Shown: positions 15,284-23,449, counted from the stretch's first letter. The stretch: 64,000 nt of DNA from Cyanobacteria bacterium UBA791 (GCA_002297005.1 DBIX01000068.1:29015-93014); one strand, 5' to 3'. Program-made: numbers and translations. Notes: a model not told the origin generated them from the sequence alone.

Positions 15284-16047
15284 TGGAACTTAATTTTAAC
15301 AACAAAATTGCTCTTGTTACAGGTGCAGCAGGGGGAATTGGTCTTGAAACTGCTAAACAATTTGCTCAATCTGGAGCAAAGGTAGTTTTAGCAGATATAA
15401 ACGAAGAATTACTTAAAAAATCAACTGAAAATTTAAAAAAGCTAGGCCTTGAGGTTGTTTGTTTTACCTGTGATGTTAGCAAAGAACAGGAAGTTAAATT
15501 ACTTGTCGATAAAACAGTTGAAACATTTGGCAGACTAGATATTGCATACAATAATGTAGGAATCCACGCAAGAACAAAAGCAAAACTAGCTGAAACGGAA
15601 CGAAAGGATTTTGACAGAGTAATAGCTGTAAATCTCGGTGGAGTTTGGAACTGTATGAAATATGAAATACTTGCTATGCAAAAGAAGGGTGGAGGAAGAA
15701 TTGTAAACTGTTCATCACAATCCGGATTGGTTGGGATAGCTGGAGTTTCTGCATATACAGCTTCAAAACACGCAATTTTAGGTTTAACAAAAAGTGTGGC
15801 ATTAGAATATGCAAGGGATAATATCAGGATAAATGCGATTTGTCCTGGAACTTGCGATACACCAATGGTAGAAAATGCAATAAAAATGGCACCTGAACAC
15901 ATGGCGAAAGTTATTGACGATATTCCTTTAGGCAGAATGGGAAAAGCTGAGGAAATCGCAAGTGCGGTTTTATGGCTGTGTTCGGATTACGCAGGGTATG
16001 CAATAGGTCAGACTTTTGCAATAGATGGTGGTTATACGGTAATATAA
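15283..16047 (+). CDS. Short-chain dehydrogenase/reductase (SDR)
   Basis: This is a classical SDR of 254 residues: cofactor motif TGAAGGIG, the NNVG strand, the catalytic serine in VNCSSQSG, the YTASK active-site pair, and the C-terminal GRMGKAEEIASAVLWLCSDYAGYAIGQTFAIDGG. An aspartate after the second strand (VLADINEE) favours NAD(H) over NADP(H). It would interconvert an alcohol and a ketone. Its co-expression with the acyltransferase, and probable MerR control shared with a hydrolase, suggest a small detoxification or modification cassette. The cassette lies within a phage-derived island, so it was likely acquired horizontally. A strong terminator follows. Confidence 0.88.
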   Translation: MELNFNNKIALVTGAAGGIGLETAKQFAQSGAKVVLADINEELLKKSTENLKKLGLEVVCFTCDVSKEQEVKLLVDKTVETFGRLDIAYNNVGIHARTKAKLAETERKDFDRVIAVNLGGVWNCMKYEILAMQKKGGGRIVNCSSQSGLVGIAGVSAYTASKHAILGLTKSVALEYARDNIRINAICPGTCDTPMVENAIKMAPEHMAKVIDDIPLGRMGKAEEIASAVLWLCSDYAGYAIGQTFAIDGGYTVI

Positions 16048-16076
16048 AAGTTAGATAATATTTATGAATATAGTTT

Positions 16077-16112
16077 AGTTTACTTGCAAAATTTGCAAGT
16101 AAACTCTTTTTA
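16077..16112 (+). terminator. Rho-independent terminator after the SDR gene
   Basis: The arms GTTTACTTGCAAA and TTTGCAAGTAAAC form a near-perfect 13-base stem followed by CTTTTTA. It ends the MerR-controlled cassette and separates it from the convergent phage gene. Confidence 0.8.
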
Positions 16113-16141
16113 ATCTAAAAATATAGTGGAAAATTTAGACT

Positions 16142-16567
16142 TTAAACTGTTCCATTCCAACCTAAAATTTCTTTATTAATTTTTTCAATGACATCTGGCG
16201 TTAAAAACTTTACAGATTTCTTCTTAGGTGAAAAATTATCAAAATTTTTCGTTTGTCCTTTTTCTTTTTTATTTATAATTTTGATAACATTTTCTAATGC
16301 ACAAATTTCATGTTTATTTAAAATTCTATTATTGTCTATGTCATCATTTAATTTTGTAAGAAGTTTCACGCCGACGTTATAAATATCACCAGCAAATTGA
16401 TTTGAAAAATCATTTATTCTAACAATAGGATTATCCCAGTTGTATTTCTTTTTCCAGTTAAAAACAGTTCTGCGTGAAATATTTAATTTTTCAGCAATCA
16501 TTTCAGGAGTTAAATTTTTAATGCTGTATAATTTTTCTGCTTCGTGAAGTAAATGTAATTTGTTCAT
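16142..16567 (-). CDS. Phage helix-turn-helix protein, DUF1804/terminase-small-subunit-like
   Basis: The N-terminus is a homeodomain-like helix-turn-helix (LTPEMIAEKLNISRRTVFNWKKKYNWDNP, residues 19-47), followed by helices with KLLTKLNDDI and a basic tail. Mu-like phages carry such a protein (DUF1804, small-terminase-like) ahead of the large terminase. The large terminase and portal genes that should follow are absent. Instead the MerR cassette and the MuA operon intervene before MuF. The gene shares its upstream control block with the MuA operon, which argues for a common phage regulator. It could equally be an early regulator. Confidence 0.6.
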   Translation of the reverse strand: MNKLHLLHEAEKLYSIKNLTPEMIAEKLNISRRTVFNWKKKYNWDNPIVRINDFSNQFAGDIYNVGVKLLTKLNDDIDNNRILNKHEICALENVIKIINKKEKGQTKNFDNFSPKKKSVKFLTPDVIEKINKEILGWNGTV

Positions 16568-16599
16568 TTAAAACCCTTTTTAAACCTTATTTAAAAACC

Positions 16600-16690
16600 T
16601 TTTACAATGACATTAATTACTCTTGTTTCAACAGAAGTCAAGTATTTTCATCTCAATCTCATAGATAATTCTATATATCTCAAATTAGGA
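16600..16690. promoter_or_regulatory. Upstream control block homologous to that of the MuA operon (module-free version)
   Basis: Reading away from the gene, CAATGACATT, AAGTCAA and the block CAATCTCATAGATAATTC...ATCTCAAA follow one another with no insertion, whereas the MuA block has a module of about 100 bases after AAGTCAA. ATAGA-TAAT-TCTAT is a perfect inverted repeat in the outer block. TTGACTT on the minus strand is a candidate -35. Confidence 0.55.
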
Positions 16691-16700
16691 AATACTTTTT

Positions 16701-16913
16701 CACCTGCACTAAACATACATGGCTAAAACGTAAATATATTGTTAACTTTCAAAGTTTGATTTTGAAATTGATATGATTTTAGTGCAAGTATTTCTCACAA
16801 AAGTGCAGATAAAGTCAAATTAGTGCAAGTGAATCTCATTCTATTATAATCGCTATAAAAGGCTTTATATTTAGGTCGTAGCGATAATGCACCCATCTCA
16901 CACTTGCACTTTA
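16701..16913. repeat. Cluster of TTTAGTGCAAGT-type sites and a long inverted repeat
   Basis: Five related sites occur in the gene-free stretch 16568-16981. They lie at 16701-16713 (minus, CACCTGCACTAAA), 16777-16789 (plus), 16799-16808 (plus, partial), 16817-16830 (plus) and 16900-16913 (minus). The last two belong to a larger inverted repeat whose arms end in ATCGCTA (16849-16855) and TAGCGAT (16879-16885). The arrangement looks like multiple binding sites for one protein, such as a repressor or a transposase at an element end. Nothing else is seen in this stretch except the terminator of tRNA-Gln. Confidence 0.6.
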
Positions 16914-16943
16914 TTTACAGTGAGAGTTCTCCATTCCTTACAT

Positions 16944-16977
16944 AAAAAAAGAAGTTCCCTTGCGGAAACTTCTTTTT
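16944..16977 (-). terminator. Terminator of the tRNA-Gln transcript
   Basis: On the minus strand AAAAAGAAGTTTCC pairs with GGGAACTTCTTTTTTT around a GCAA loop, a few bases after the tRNA 3' end. Confidence 0.8.
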
Positions 16978-16981
16978 AAAA

Positions 16982-17054
16982 CTGGGATGGAAGGACTCGA
17001 ACCTCCGAAATGCCTGGACCAAAACCAGGTGCCTTACCACTTGGCGACATCCCA
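16982..17054 (-). tRNA. tRNA-Gln (anticodon UUG)
   Basis: The minus strand folds as a complete cloverleaf. The acceptor TGGGATG pairs with CATCCCA, the anticodon stem CCTGG/CCAGG encloses a TTTTGGT loop with anticodon TTG, and the T arm carries GGTTCGAATCC. CCA is not encoded. The 3' end faces the phage-derived island, a common position for mobile DNA, although Mu-like elements do not need a tRNA target. Confidence 0.95.
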
Positions 17055-17068
17055 TTGGGTATACATCT

Positions 17069-17096
17069 ATATTACCAGTTCAATTTGATTTGTCAA
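17069..17096 (-). promoter_or_regulatory. Sigma-70-type promoter of tRNA-Gln
   Basis: TTGACA (17091-17096, minus strand) and TAATAT (17069-17074) lie 16 bases apart, about 15 bases upstream of the tRNA 5' end. Confidence 0.7.
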
Positions 17097-17125
17097 TATT
17101 TTTAAGAAAATTTTACTTTTTATTT

Positions 17126-17362
17126 TCAACCCTCATTTACTTTTTTATCTCTTTCAGGGTATCTACATATCCTTGCTGGATCAAAAAACGCAGTTGAATA
17201 TATCAGCAAATCGTTCTCTGGTGCGAAATACTGACGTAAGTATTCTCTATTAGTTATCTCCTCGATACAAGTGTAAGAATCTGCGTGATCTTTTAAGTAA
17301 CTAGCAAAAATCCGTTGCTTATGGCTCAACTTGTAATCCTTCAAGTTCTTTATGATGTCCAT
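17126..17362 (-). CDS. Hypothetical protein, 78 residues
   Basis: A short frame begins MDIIKNLKDYKLSHKQRIFASYLKDH and contains YTCIEEITNREYLRQYFAPEND, a plausible small alpha-helical protein. No known motif is visible. It lies between tRNA-Gln and the CCA-adding enzyme gene on the same strand. The ribosome site is weak. It may be a real small gene or the remains of a longer one; I cannot assign a function. Confidence 0.35.
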   Translation of the reverse strand: MDIIKNLKDYKLSHKQRIFASYLKDHADSYTCIEEITNREYLRQYFAPENDLLIYSTAFFDPARICRYPERDKKVNEG

Positions 17363-17416
17363 ACATGCATGTTAACTCATGTCACGACTGGTTTCTAGCC
17401 ATGCTTTAATAAAAAT

Positions 17417-18532
17417 TTACATGTTTTTCTCATATTTTTCAGCTAATTCCAGCTCGTCATTTTTTGTTAAGTCAGGATTTTTAAGTTTTTCCGCCAATAC
17501 GTAATCTAATATTTTTGAATACTTTTCACTCGGTGGTAATCCCATTTTCTTCAAGTCATTTCCTGAAATCTCTGGTTTAATCTCTGCCAACTCATCTAAA
17601 TACTTCAACGCAAGAGCATCTTTTTTGGTGATTTCATACATCAAAAGTGATTCAATTTCACAACCCTCAAAAGCTTTCACAATTTTATAATTATCGCTCA
17701 AATCTGTTTCAAGCAATTTATTATAATCGTCAATGATTTTTTTTTCAGCTTTTGTAAGTTCAAACTTGCTCATATCAACAAGACCAACATATATAAGCCA
17801 AACATTTTTAACCTTTTTAAAATATTTATTCACCAAATTCTCAATATCATAATCAGGCAAAGAAAATTCTTTTTCTGTAATAAGTTTGTACATTTTTTGA
17901 TCAACAAATTTTTTAAAAGCCTTATTAGAATTAAGATTAAACGTAGAAATAAGTTCATCCTTTAATCTTTTATAGCTCATATCATAATTAACATTTTTCA
18001 AATAATTATCTTGTAATTCTTTTGTATGTTCATCAAGTTCAAAGCCAAATCTAGTAGCGAATTTTAACCCACGAATAATTCTTGTAGGGTCGTCAATGAA
18101 GCTACCATCGTGCATCACACGTAAAATTTTATTATTAATATCTTCTCTACCGCCAACATAATCAACAATTTCACCAGTCTTAGTATTTCTTGCTAAAGCG
18201 TTAATAGTAAAATCACGACGTATAACATCCTCTTTCAAGTCACAACCGATTTCTTCCACAACAGGCAAATGACCTTTTTTAGGATAAGACTCTTTTCTGG
18301 TAGATGCTATATCAAAAGGTTTCTTTTTTTCGCCAACTAAAATTCTAACTGTTCCAAAATCAGGATTTGTTTGGACAATTTCGCAGTCAGAAATGTTTTC
18401 GCAAAATTTAATAGCATTTCCAACATAAGTAATATCAACATCATTACTTGGCATTTTTAGTAAAATATCTCTAACAACGCCACCTACATAATACAAATTA
18501 TCATATTTTTCGTACAAATCTATGATGTTCAT
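17417..18532 (-). CDS. cca: CCA tRNA nucleotidyltransferase / poly(A) polymerase family
   Basis: The class II nucleotidyltransferase head carries GGVVRDILLKMPSNDVDI with metal-binding D31 and D33, a strand FDIASTRKESY, the RRDFTINALA template arginine region and DDPTRIIRGLKFATRFGF. These are diagnostic of tRNA CCA-adding enzymes and bacterial poly(A) polymerases. The C-terminal part is helical and, at 371 residues, lacks a clear HD domain. It repairs or adds the 3' CCA. That fits with a genome where at least one nearby tRNA (tRNA-Gln) does not encode CCA. It is divergent from the helicase gene and follows a normal ribosome site. Confidence 0.85.
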   Translation of the reverse strand: MNIIDLYEKYDNLYYVGGVVRDILLKMPSNDVDITYVGNAIKFCENISDCEIVQTNPDFGTVRILVGEKKKPFDIASTRKESYPKKGHLPVVEEIGCDLKEDVIRRDFTINALARNTKTGEIVDYVGGREDINNKILRVMHDGSFIDDPTRIIRGLKFATRFGFELDEHTKELQDNYLKNVNYDMSYKRLKDELISTFNLNSNKAFKKFVDQKMYKLITEKEFSLPDYDIENLVNKYFKKVKNVWLIYVGLVDMSKFELTKAEKKIIDDYNKLLETDLSDNYKIVKAFEGCEIESLLMYEITKKDALALKYLDELAEIKPEISGNDLKKMGLPPSEKYSKILDYVLAEKLKNPDLTKNDELELAEKYEKNM

Positions 18533-18585
18533 ATACCCTATTCTAGCGTAAAATAGTAATTAATCAATTGAAATAAGAGGGAATT

Positions 18586-21500
18586 ATGTTACAAGAAGCA
18601 ACAAAGGCACTTAATTCAGCCTTTAATAATAGTTTTATAAAAAAATTAAGCCAATATTTACACGACTGCGTTCGTGAAGAAGTAAAGAGTTCGACTTTTA
18701 GAAACCTTAAAGCCGATAAAGCAAACAAATGGATATTTTTAAAAGACGAAGAAACGCTTTACACAAAGAATTTAGAGTATTTAAAGCTTTCAGCTTATGA
18801 TTCAAAAATAACAGAACTTTTACTACAAAGTTCAAATGAACAAAAGGACAAATACCTAATTTACGGATATTTATTCTTAGTTGGCAAATCTTCAAAAAAA
18901 CGTAGTAATGAGTTTTTGACACCATTATTATACACACCTTGTCGTTTAGAAAAAAATGGTGTAAATATCAATCTATTTTTAACAGAAGAAATGATTTCTT
19001 TAAACACAGGTGCAATAACAGCCTTGATGAAAAAAGCCGACGATGATGATGAAGTAGAACAAGTATTAAAATTTTTGCTTGATGCTGTTCCAACAATGCC
19101 AATAACACAAGAAAAATTGGACATCTTTTTAACAACTTTAAAATCAATCATCCCTGATGTAGATGTATCTCTAAATCCTGAACTTATAGAAGATGATAAC
19201 GTAACAAAAGAAAAAGAATTCTATAAGGAGAAAGAAACTATTGATGCGGATAATATTGATGCATTTATTGAGGAAGAAGAGCAAGAACAGAAAAAACAAG
19301 TTAATCTTGATAAACTATGTTTAACAAGACAAGCAGCTATAATTTTGACAAAACGTCCATCAATTACAGCTGGGGTTTTACACGAACTTACTCAAATTGC
19401 AGAACGTCCAAGTGGTATTTACAGAGAAACAGCCTTAAACGTAATTAACGAGGAATATTTACAAAGCAAAGGTAAGCAAATTGAAGTACCAAAACCTGAT
19501 GCATTAGAGGATTTTTTACCGTTAACACCTTTATCGCTAAGTGATTCACAAGAAGATGTAATTCGACAAATTGAAATGAACAGACTTGTTTCAGTTTTCG
19601 GACCTCCAGGAACAGGTAAATCACAAACAATAGTAAACCTTGTAGCACACTTAATTGCAGAGGGTAAAACTGTACTTGTAGCATCAAAAATGGACAAAGC
19701 CGTTGATGTCGTTGCAGATAGATTAAACAATCTTGGTGCACCATTCCTTGCACTTCGTGCTGGTAGACTAGATTATCAAAGAAAGCTAAGATTTCAACTT
19801 GAAGATTTAGCCTCAGGTAAATTTGACCTGAACGAAAATCTTGAAGATATTATCTTTAGTGAAGTTGATGATATTAAAAAACTTTTGACAGACATCAAAG
19901 AACTTGAAGATAATTGCGAAAAAATTATCAATTTTGAAAACGAATGGCAAAAAGCTGAAGAAGAACGTAAAAATCGTGAAAAACTTCTTGGTGACAGAAT
20001 TTATATAAATAAAGTCCTAAAAAAACAAGAAGTTGAAGATTTAAATTCATCAATAAAAATAATAGAAAATAATTATGATAAGAGTGGATTTTTCGTAAAT
20101 CTTCAAAACTATTCAGCAAAAGAAAAAATCAAAAAAGTTTTAGATCTAAAAGATTTTGAACCAACGCAAGAAAACACATCAAGATTAAAAGATGAACTAT
20201 CTTACGCAAAAATTGAAAGAAGATTAAAACTTTACGAAACAGAAATTCAAAAAATTGGAAATCTTCATCTTTTAATAGATGAAATCCATAACCTAAAAGC
20301 AAAACAACATAATCTTGTTGTAAACGTATTAAAATCAATAAGAGTAGACTCTCTAAAAGGTTTAAAAAGTGACAGTCAAAAACGTGGAAGATTATTAACA
20401 CATGCCAAATCACTTGTTTCAAGACAACAAAATCTTCAAAACAGACTCCTTGAAACAGAAGATTTCAGACCACTTTTAGAAGCATTTCCTTGTTGGTGTG
20501 TAACAACTTATGCAGTATCAAGTTCCTTACCAATGAAACCAGGATTATTTGACGTAGCAATCATTGATGAAGCTTCTCAATGCGATATAGCAAGTTGTTT
20601 TCCGATTTTATTCCGTGCAAAAAGAGCGGTTATCGTAGGTGACGACAAGCAACTTCCACATCTATCATTCCTTGAAAAAGCAAAAGAACAATCCTTCTTG
20701 AGCCAATACGGAATACCTGATAGATACCAATTAATGTGGAAATATCGTGCAAACTCAATGTTTGATATTGCAAATTATTATTGCATGAATCCAGTATTAC
20801 TTGATGAACATTTCAGAAGTTTACCGCCAATTATTAATTTCTCAAATAAAGAATTTTACGGTAACAGAATTAAGGTAATGCATCAAAATTCATCAAAAGA
20901 AAAAGTACTAGAAATAGTACAAGTACCTGATGGAAAGATGGATGCGGATTCAAACGTAACAAAAAATACTCCAGAAATTGAAGCAGTAGTAAGAAGAGTT
21001 CACGAAATAATTTTAGAAGACGAACGCAAAAACCCAGAAAAGCCTGTAACGATTGGTATCATTTCGCCATTCAGAGCACAAGTCGACCAACTTAAAATTT
21101 CTATTAGAAAAGTTATTTCAGAAAGAATGATGGAAAAACACCAAGTTGAAATCGGTACTGCTCATGCATTCCAAGGTGACGAACGTGATGTAATCCTTAT
21201 GTCGTGGGCATTTGCGAATGACAGCCATCCTCAAAGTTTAACTTTCTTACAAAAACCAAACTTATTCAACGTCGCAATCACACGTGCAAAATATAAAGTT
21301 ATAAACTTTGTATCAAAAGACATCGGAGAACTTCCTGAGGGGCTATTCCGTAGTTATTTAGAATACATTCGTGAATATGACGACCACTTTAACGCTGTAA
21401 TGAATAACGAAATTGACGAAAACTTCTACAAAAACTCTTTCGAAAAAGAAGTTGCAGAAAAACTTAGAGAGCTAGGTTATACAGTTAGAGCAGGTGCAGA

Positions 21501-21705
21501 AGTTGCAGGTCTAACAGCCGACTTACTCGTTGGTAACGACCTTGTAATTGAAATTGATGGTGTTGAAGATAATAAAAAAACTCACACAACAAATATGAAA
21601 AAACAATCTATTCTTGAACGTTCAGGATTTAAAGTAGAAAGAATAACTTATCGTGAATGGCAATATTCACCAAATGCTTGTATAGAAAGAATATTCCTGA
21701 AATAA
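18586..21705 (+). CDS. SF1 DNA2/UPF1-like helicase with C-terminal PD-(D/E)XK nuclease domain
   Basis: This 1039-residue protein has Walker A GPPGTGKSQT (about residues 339-348), Walker B AIIDEASQCD (about 657-666), a GDDKQLPH motif, and helicase motifs IGIISPFRAQVDQL, GTAHAFQGDERDVILMS and FNVAITRAK. These place it among UPF1/DNA2-type SF1 helicases. A coiled segment separates the two RecA domains. The last 80 residues (LRELGYTVRAGAEVAG, DLVIEIDGVEDN, ILERSGFKVERITYREW) form a Vsr/DUF559-like endonuclease fold. Such helicase-nuclease fusions occur in defence or DNA-repair settings. It stands alone here between housekeeping genes, so a defence role is only a possibility. Confidence 0.85.
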   Translation: MLQEATKALNSAFNNSFIKKLSQYLHDCVREEVKSSTFRNLKADKANKWIFLKDEETLYTKNLEYLKLSAYDSKITELLLQSSNEQKDKYLIYGYLFLVGKSSKKRSNEFLTPLLYTPCRLEKNGVNINLFLTEEMISLNTGAITALMKKADDDDEVEQVLKFLLDAVPTMPITQEKLDIFLTTLKSIIPDVDVSLNPELIEDDNVTKEKEFYKEKETIDADNIDAFIEEEEQEQKKQVNLDKLCLTRQAAIILTKRPSITAGVLHELTQIAERPSGIYRETALNVINEEYLQSKGKQIEVPKPDALEDFLPLTPLSLSDSQEDVIRQIEMNRLVSVFGPPGTGKSQTIVNLVAHLIAEGKTVLVASKMDKAVDVVADRLNNLGAPFLALRAGRLDYQRKLRFQLEDLASGKFDLNENLEDIIFSEVDDIKKLLTDIKELEDNCEKIINFENEWQKAEEERKNREKLLGDRIYINKVLKKQEVEDLNSSIKIIENNYDKSGFFVNLQNYSAKEKIKKVLDLKDFEPTQENTSRLKDELSYAKIERRLKLYETEIQKIGNLHLLIDEIHNLKAKQHNLVVNVLKSIRVDSLKGLKSDSQKRGRLLTHAKSLVSRQQNLQNRLLETEDFRPLLEAFPCWCVTTYAVSSSLPMKPGLFDVAIIDEASQCDIASCFPILFRAKRAVIVGDDKQLPHLSFLEKAKEQSFLSQYGIPDRYQLMWKYRANSMFDIANYYCMNPVLLDEHFRSLPPIINFSNKEFYGNRIKVMHQNSSKEKVLEIVQVPDGKMDADSNVTKNTPEIEAVVRRVHEIILEDERKNPEKPVTIGIISPFRAQVDQLKISIRKVISERMMEKHQVEIGTAHAFQGDERDVILMSWAFANDSHPQSLTFLQKPNLFNVAITRAKYKVINFVSKDIGELPEGLFRSYLEYIREYDDHFNAVMNNEIDENFYKNSFEKEVAEKLRELGYTVRAGAEVAGLTADLLVGNDLVIEIDGVEDNKKTHTTNMKKQSILERSGFKVERITYREWQYSPNACIERIFLK

Positions 21706-21722
21706 ATATAAATAGCAGATAA

Positions 21723-21757
21723 AAAGGGGGATTTTCTTTCAGAAAATCTCCCTTTAA
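21723..21757. terminator. First of three tandem hairpins after the helicase gene
   Basis: The arms AAAGGGGGATTTTC and GAAAATCTCCCTTT enclose a TTTCA loop. It lies just after the helicase stop codon and probably terminates that gene. Confidence 0.7.
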
Positions 21758-21763
21758 AAAGAA

Positions 21764-21791
21764 AGTGGCGAAGCCTAAAGGCTTCGCCACT
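21764..21791. terminator. Second tandem hairpin (13-bp perfect stem)
   Basis: AGTGGCGAAGCCT pairs perfectly with AGGCTTCGCCACT across a two-base loop. It stands between the other two hairpins, with no T-run on the plus strand. It could be a palindromic repeat rather than a terminator. Confidence 0.55.
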
Positions 21792-21802
21792 TGTTAAATA
21801 AA

Positions 21803-21830
21803 GAGGCGTTTTGCAAAAGCAAAACGTCTC
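21803..21830. terminator. Third tandem hairpin, before fabF
   Basis: GAGGCGTTTTGC pairs with GCAAAACGTCTC around AAAA. Read on the minus strand it lies downstream of fabF and probably ends the fatty-acid operon, with TTTATTTAAC following. Confidence 0.6.
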
Positions 21831-21856
21831 TCATATAATTATTAAAAATATTCTAA

Positions 21857-23116
21857 TTATTCAGCATATTTTTTTAATACGATTGAAGCATCGTGACCAC
21901 CAAAACCGAATGAATTTGACATTGTGTAAGTCAAATCAGCTTTAACTGGTTTGTTTGGAATATAGTTCAAGTTAGCAACTTCAGGGTCTTGGTTTTCAAG
22001 GTTAATTGTTGCAGGAACAAACCCCTCTCTTATTGCTTCAACACAAACGATAGCTTCAACTGCACCAGCAGCACCTAAAAGGTGACCGTGCATACTTTTT
22101 GTTGAACTTACTTTTAATTCAGGATTTTTGTCTAAATCCCCAAATACGTTTGCAATAGCTAAAGATTCACCGATATCACCTACATGAGTACTTGTACCAT
22201 GAGCATTGATGTAATCAATATCATCAGTAGTAATGCCAGCATCTTTAACAGCAAATTCCATAGCTTTTGCTGCAGCAGAACCTGTTGGGTCTGGAGCAAC
22301 CATATCATAAGCATCACAAGTTTGACCATAACCAACGATTTCAGCGTAAATCTTAGCACCACGAGCTTTTGCGTGTTCTAATTCTTCTAAAACAAGAACT
22401 CCAGAACCTTCGCTCATTACGAAACCATCTCTGTCAACATCGTAAGGTCTTGAAGCTTTTGTTGGTTCATCATTACGTTTAGATAATGTTCTTGCAGAAG
22501 AGAATCCGCCAACACCTAAATTACATACAACTGATTCTGTACCACCAGCAAACATAACGTCAGCTTCGCCGTATTGAATTGTTCTGAACGCATCACCAAT
22601 AGAGTGTGTACCAGATGCACAAGCTGAAACGATAGCTTTGTTAATACCTTTCAAGCCATATTTAATAGCAACTTTACCTGCAGCCATATTAGCAATCATA
22701 GCTGGAATTGTAAATGGTGAACATTTTGTATAACCCAATTTTAACATTTTTTCGTGGTTAACTTCAATTGTTCTAAAACCACCAGCAGCTGAAGATACTA
22801 AACAACCAACTCTGTATGGGTCTTCTTTTGACATATCTAAACCAGAATCCTTGAATGCCTCATCACTTGCTACAAGAGCAAATTTTATAAAGTTATCAAG
22901 TCTTTTTGATTCTTTTGCATCCATATATTGAGTTTCATCGTATTTAGGAACTGTACCAAAAATATGTGTTGTTTGAGAATTTAAATCTAATTCTGTACCA
23001 TCGTTTAATGTAATACAGCTTTCGCAATTTTTAATACCATTCCAAAAATTTTCCACACCGATACCATAACCAGTTATAGCACCCATGCCTGTAATTACTA
23101 CTCTTTTTTTATCCAT
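21857..23116 (-). CDS. fabF: 3-oxoacyl-ACP synthase II
   Basis: This is a 419-residue condensing enzyme with the Cys-His-His triad: C166 in VSACASGTHS, H306 in NAHGTSTHVGD and H345 in SMHGHLLGAAG. The last motif has His where most FabF have Thr (KSMTGHLLG), a small deviation next to the catalytic histidine. It elongates acyl-ACP with malonyl-ACP in the cytoplasm. It is the last gene of a minus-strand block rpmF-plsX-fabD-fabG-acpP-fabF. A hairpin between acpP and fabF may set different expression levels. The identification is secure from length and motifs. Confidence 0.95.
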   Translation of the reverse strand: MDKKRVVITGMGAITGYGIGVENFWNGIKNCESCITLNDGTELDLNSQTTHIFGTVPKYDETQYMDAKESKRLDNFIKFALVASDEAFKDSGLDMSKEDPYRVGCLVSSAAGGFRTIEVNHEKMLKLGYTKCSPFTIPAMIANMAAGKVAIKYGLKGINKAIVSACASGTHSIGDAFRTIQYGEADVMFAGGTESVVCNLGVGGFSSARTLSKRNDEPTKASRPYDVDRDGFVMSEGSGVLVLEELEHAKARGAKIYAEIVGYGQTCDAYDMVAPDPTGSAAAKAMEFAVKDAGITTDDIDYINAHGTSTHVGDIGESLAIANVFGDLDKNPELKVSSTKSMHGHLLGAAGAVEAIVCVEAIREGFVPATINLENQDPEVANLNYIPNKPVKADLTYTMSNSFGFGGHDASIVLKKYAE

Positions 23117-23140
23117 AATTCTTTCCTCATAATTAAAAAG

Positions 23141-23186
23141 AGGTCAATAATAACAACATTACTTCTAACGTTATATATTAACCTCT
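23141..23186 (-). terminator. Hairpin between acpP and fabF
   Basis: AGAGGTTAAT on the minus strand pairs with ATTGACCTCT, and TTTTTAATTATG follows on that strand. The long loop suggests a partial terminator or attenuator that would leave acpP more abundant than fabF. Confidence 0.55.
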
Positions 23187-23218
23187 TTCATAATACTAAT
23201 TAATAACTATAACCTCAA

Positions 23219-23449
23219 TTAAGAGTGAGCTTCGATATAGTTTACAGCGTCTTGAACTGTTTGAATTTTTTCAGCTTCTTCATCAGGAATTTCGCAACCG
23301 AATTCTTCTTCGAAAGCCATAACTAATTCAACTGTATCTAATGAATCAGCACCTAAGTCACCTGTGAAGCTAGCTTCTGGTGTTACTAAGCTTTCATCTA
23401 CGCTTAATTGATCTACTACTACTTTTTTTACTTTTTCTAATGTACTCAT
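23219..23449 (-). CDS. acpP: Acyl carrier protein
   Basis: This is a 76-residue acidic four-helix protein with the phosphopantetheine site S36 in [14 protein letters not shown]. It is the carrier of growing acyl chains for FabD, FabG and FabF, all encoded alongside. Length and composition are standard (typical 75-80 residues). It has its own ribosome site and is followed by a hairpin, as expected for a highly expressed gene within the fatty-acid block. Confidence 0.97.
   Translation of the reverse strand: MSTLEKVKKVVVDQLSVDESLVTPEASFTGDLGADSLDTVELVMAFEEEFGCEIPDEEAEKIQTVQDAVNYIEAHS

Noticed and set aside
16982..17054. tRNA-Gln as attachment site of the Mu-like element
   Set aside because: No copy of the tRNA 3' end was found at the far side of the island, and Mu-type transposition does not use tRNA targets.
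18707..20422. Long antisense frames inside the helicase gene
   Set aside because: Low-complexity shadows of the coding strand; no ribosome site and no domain.
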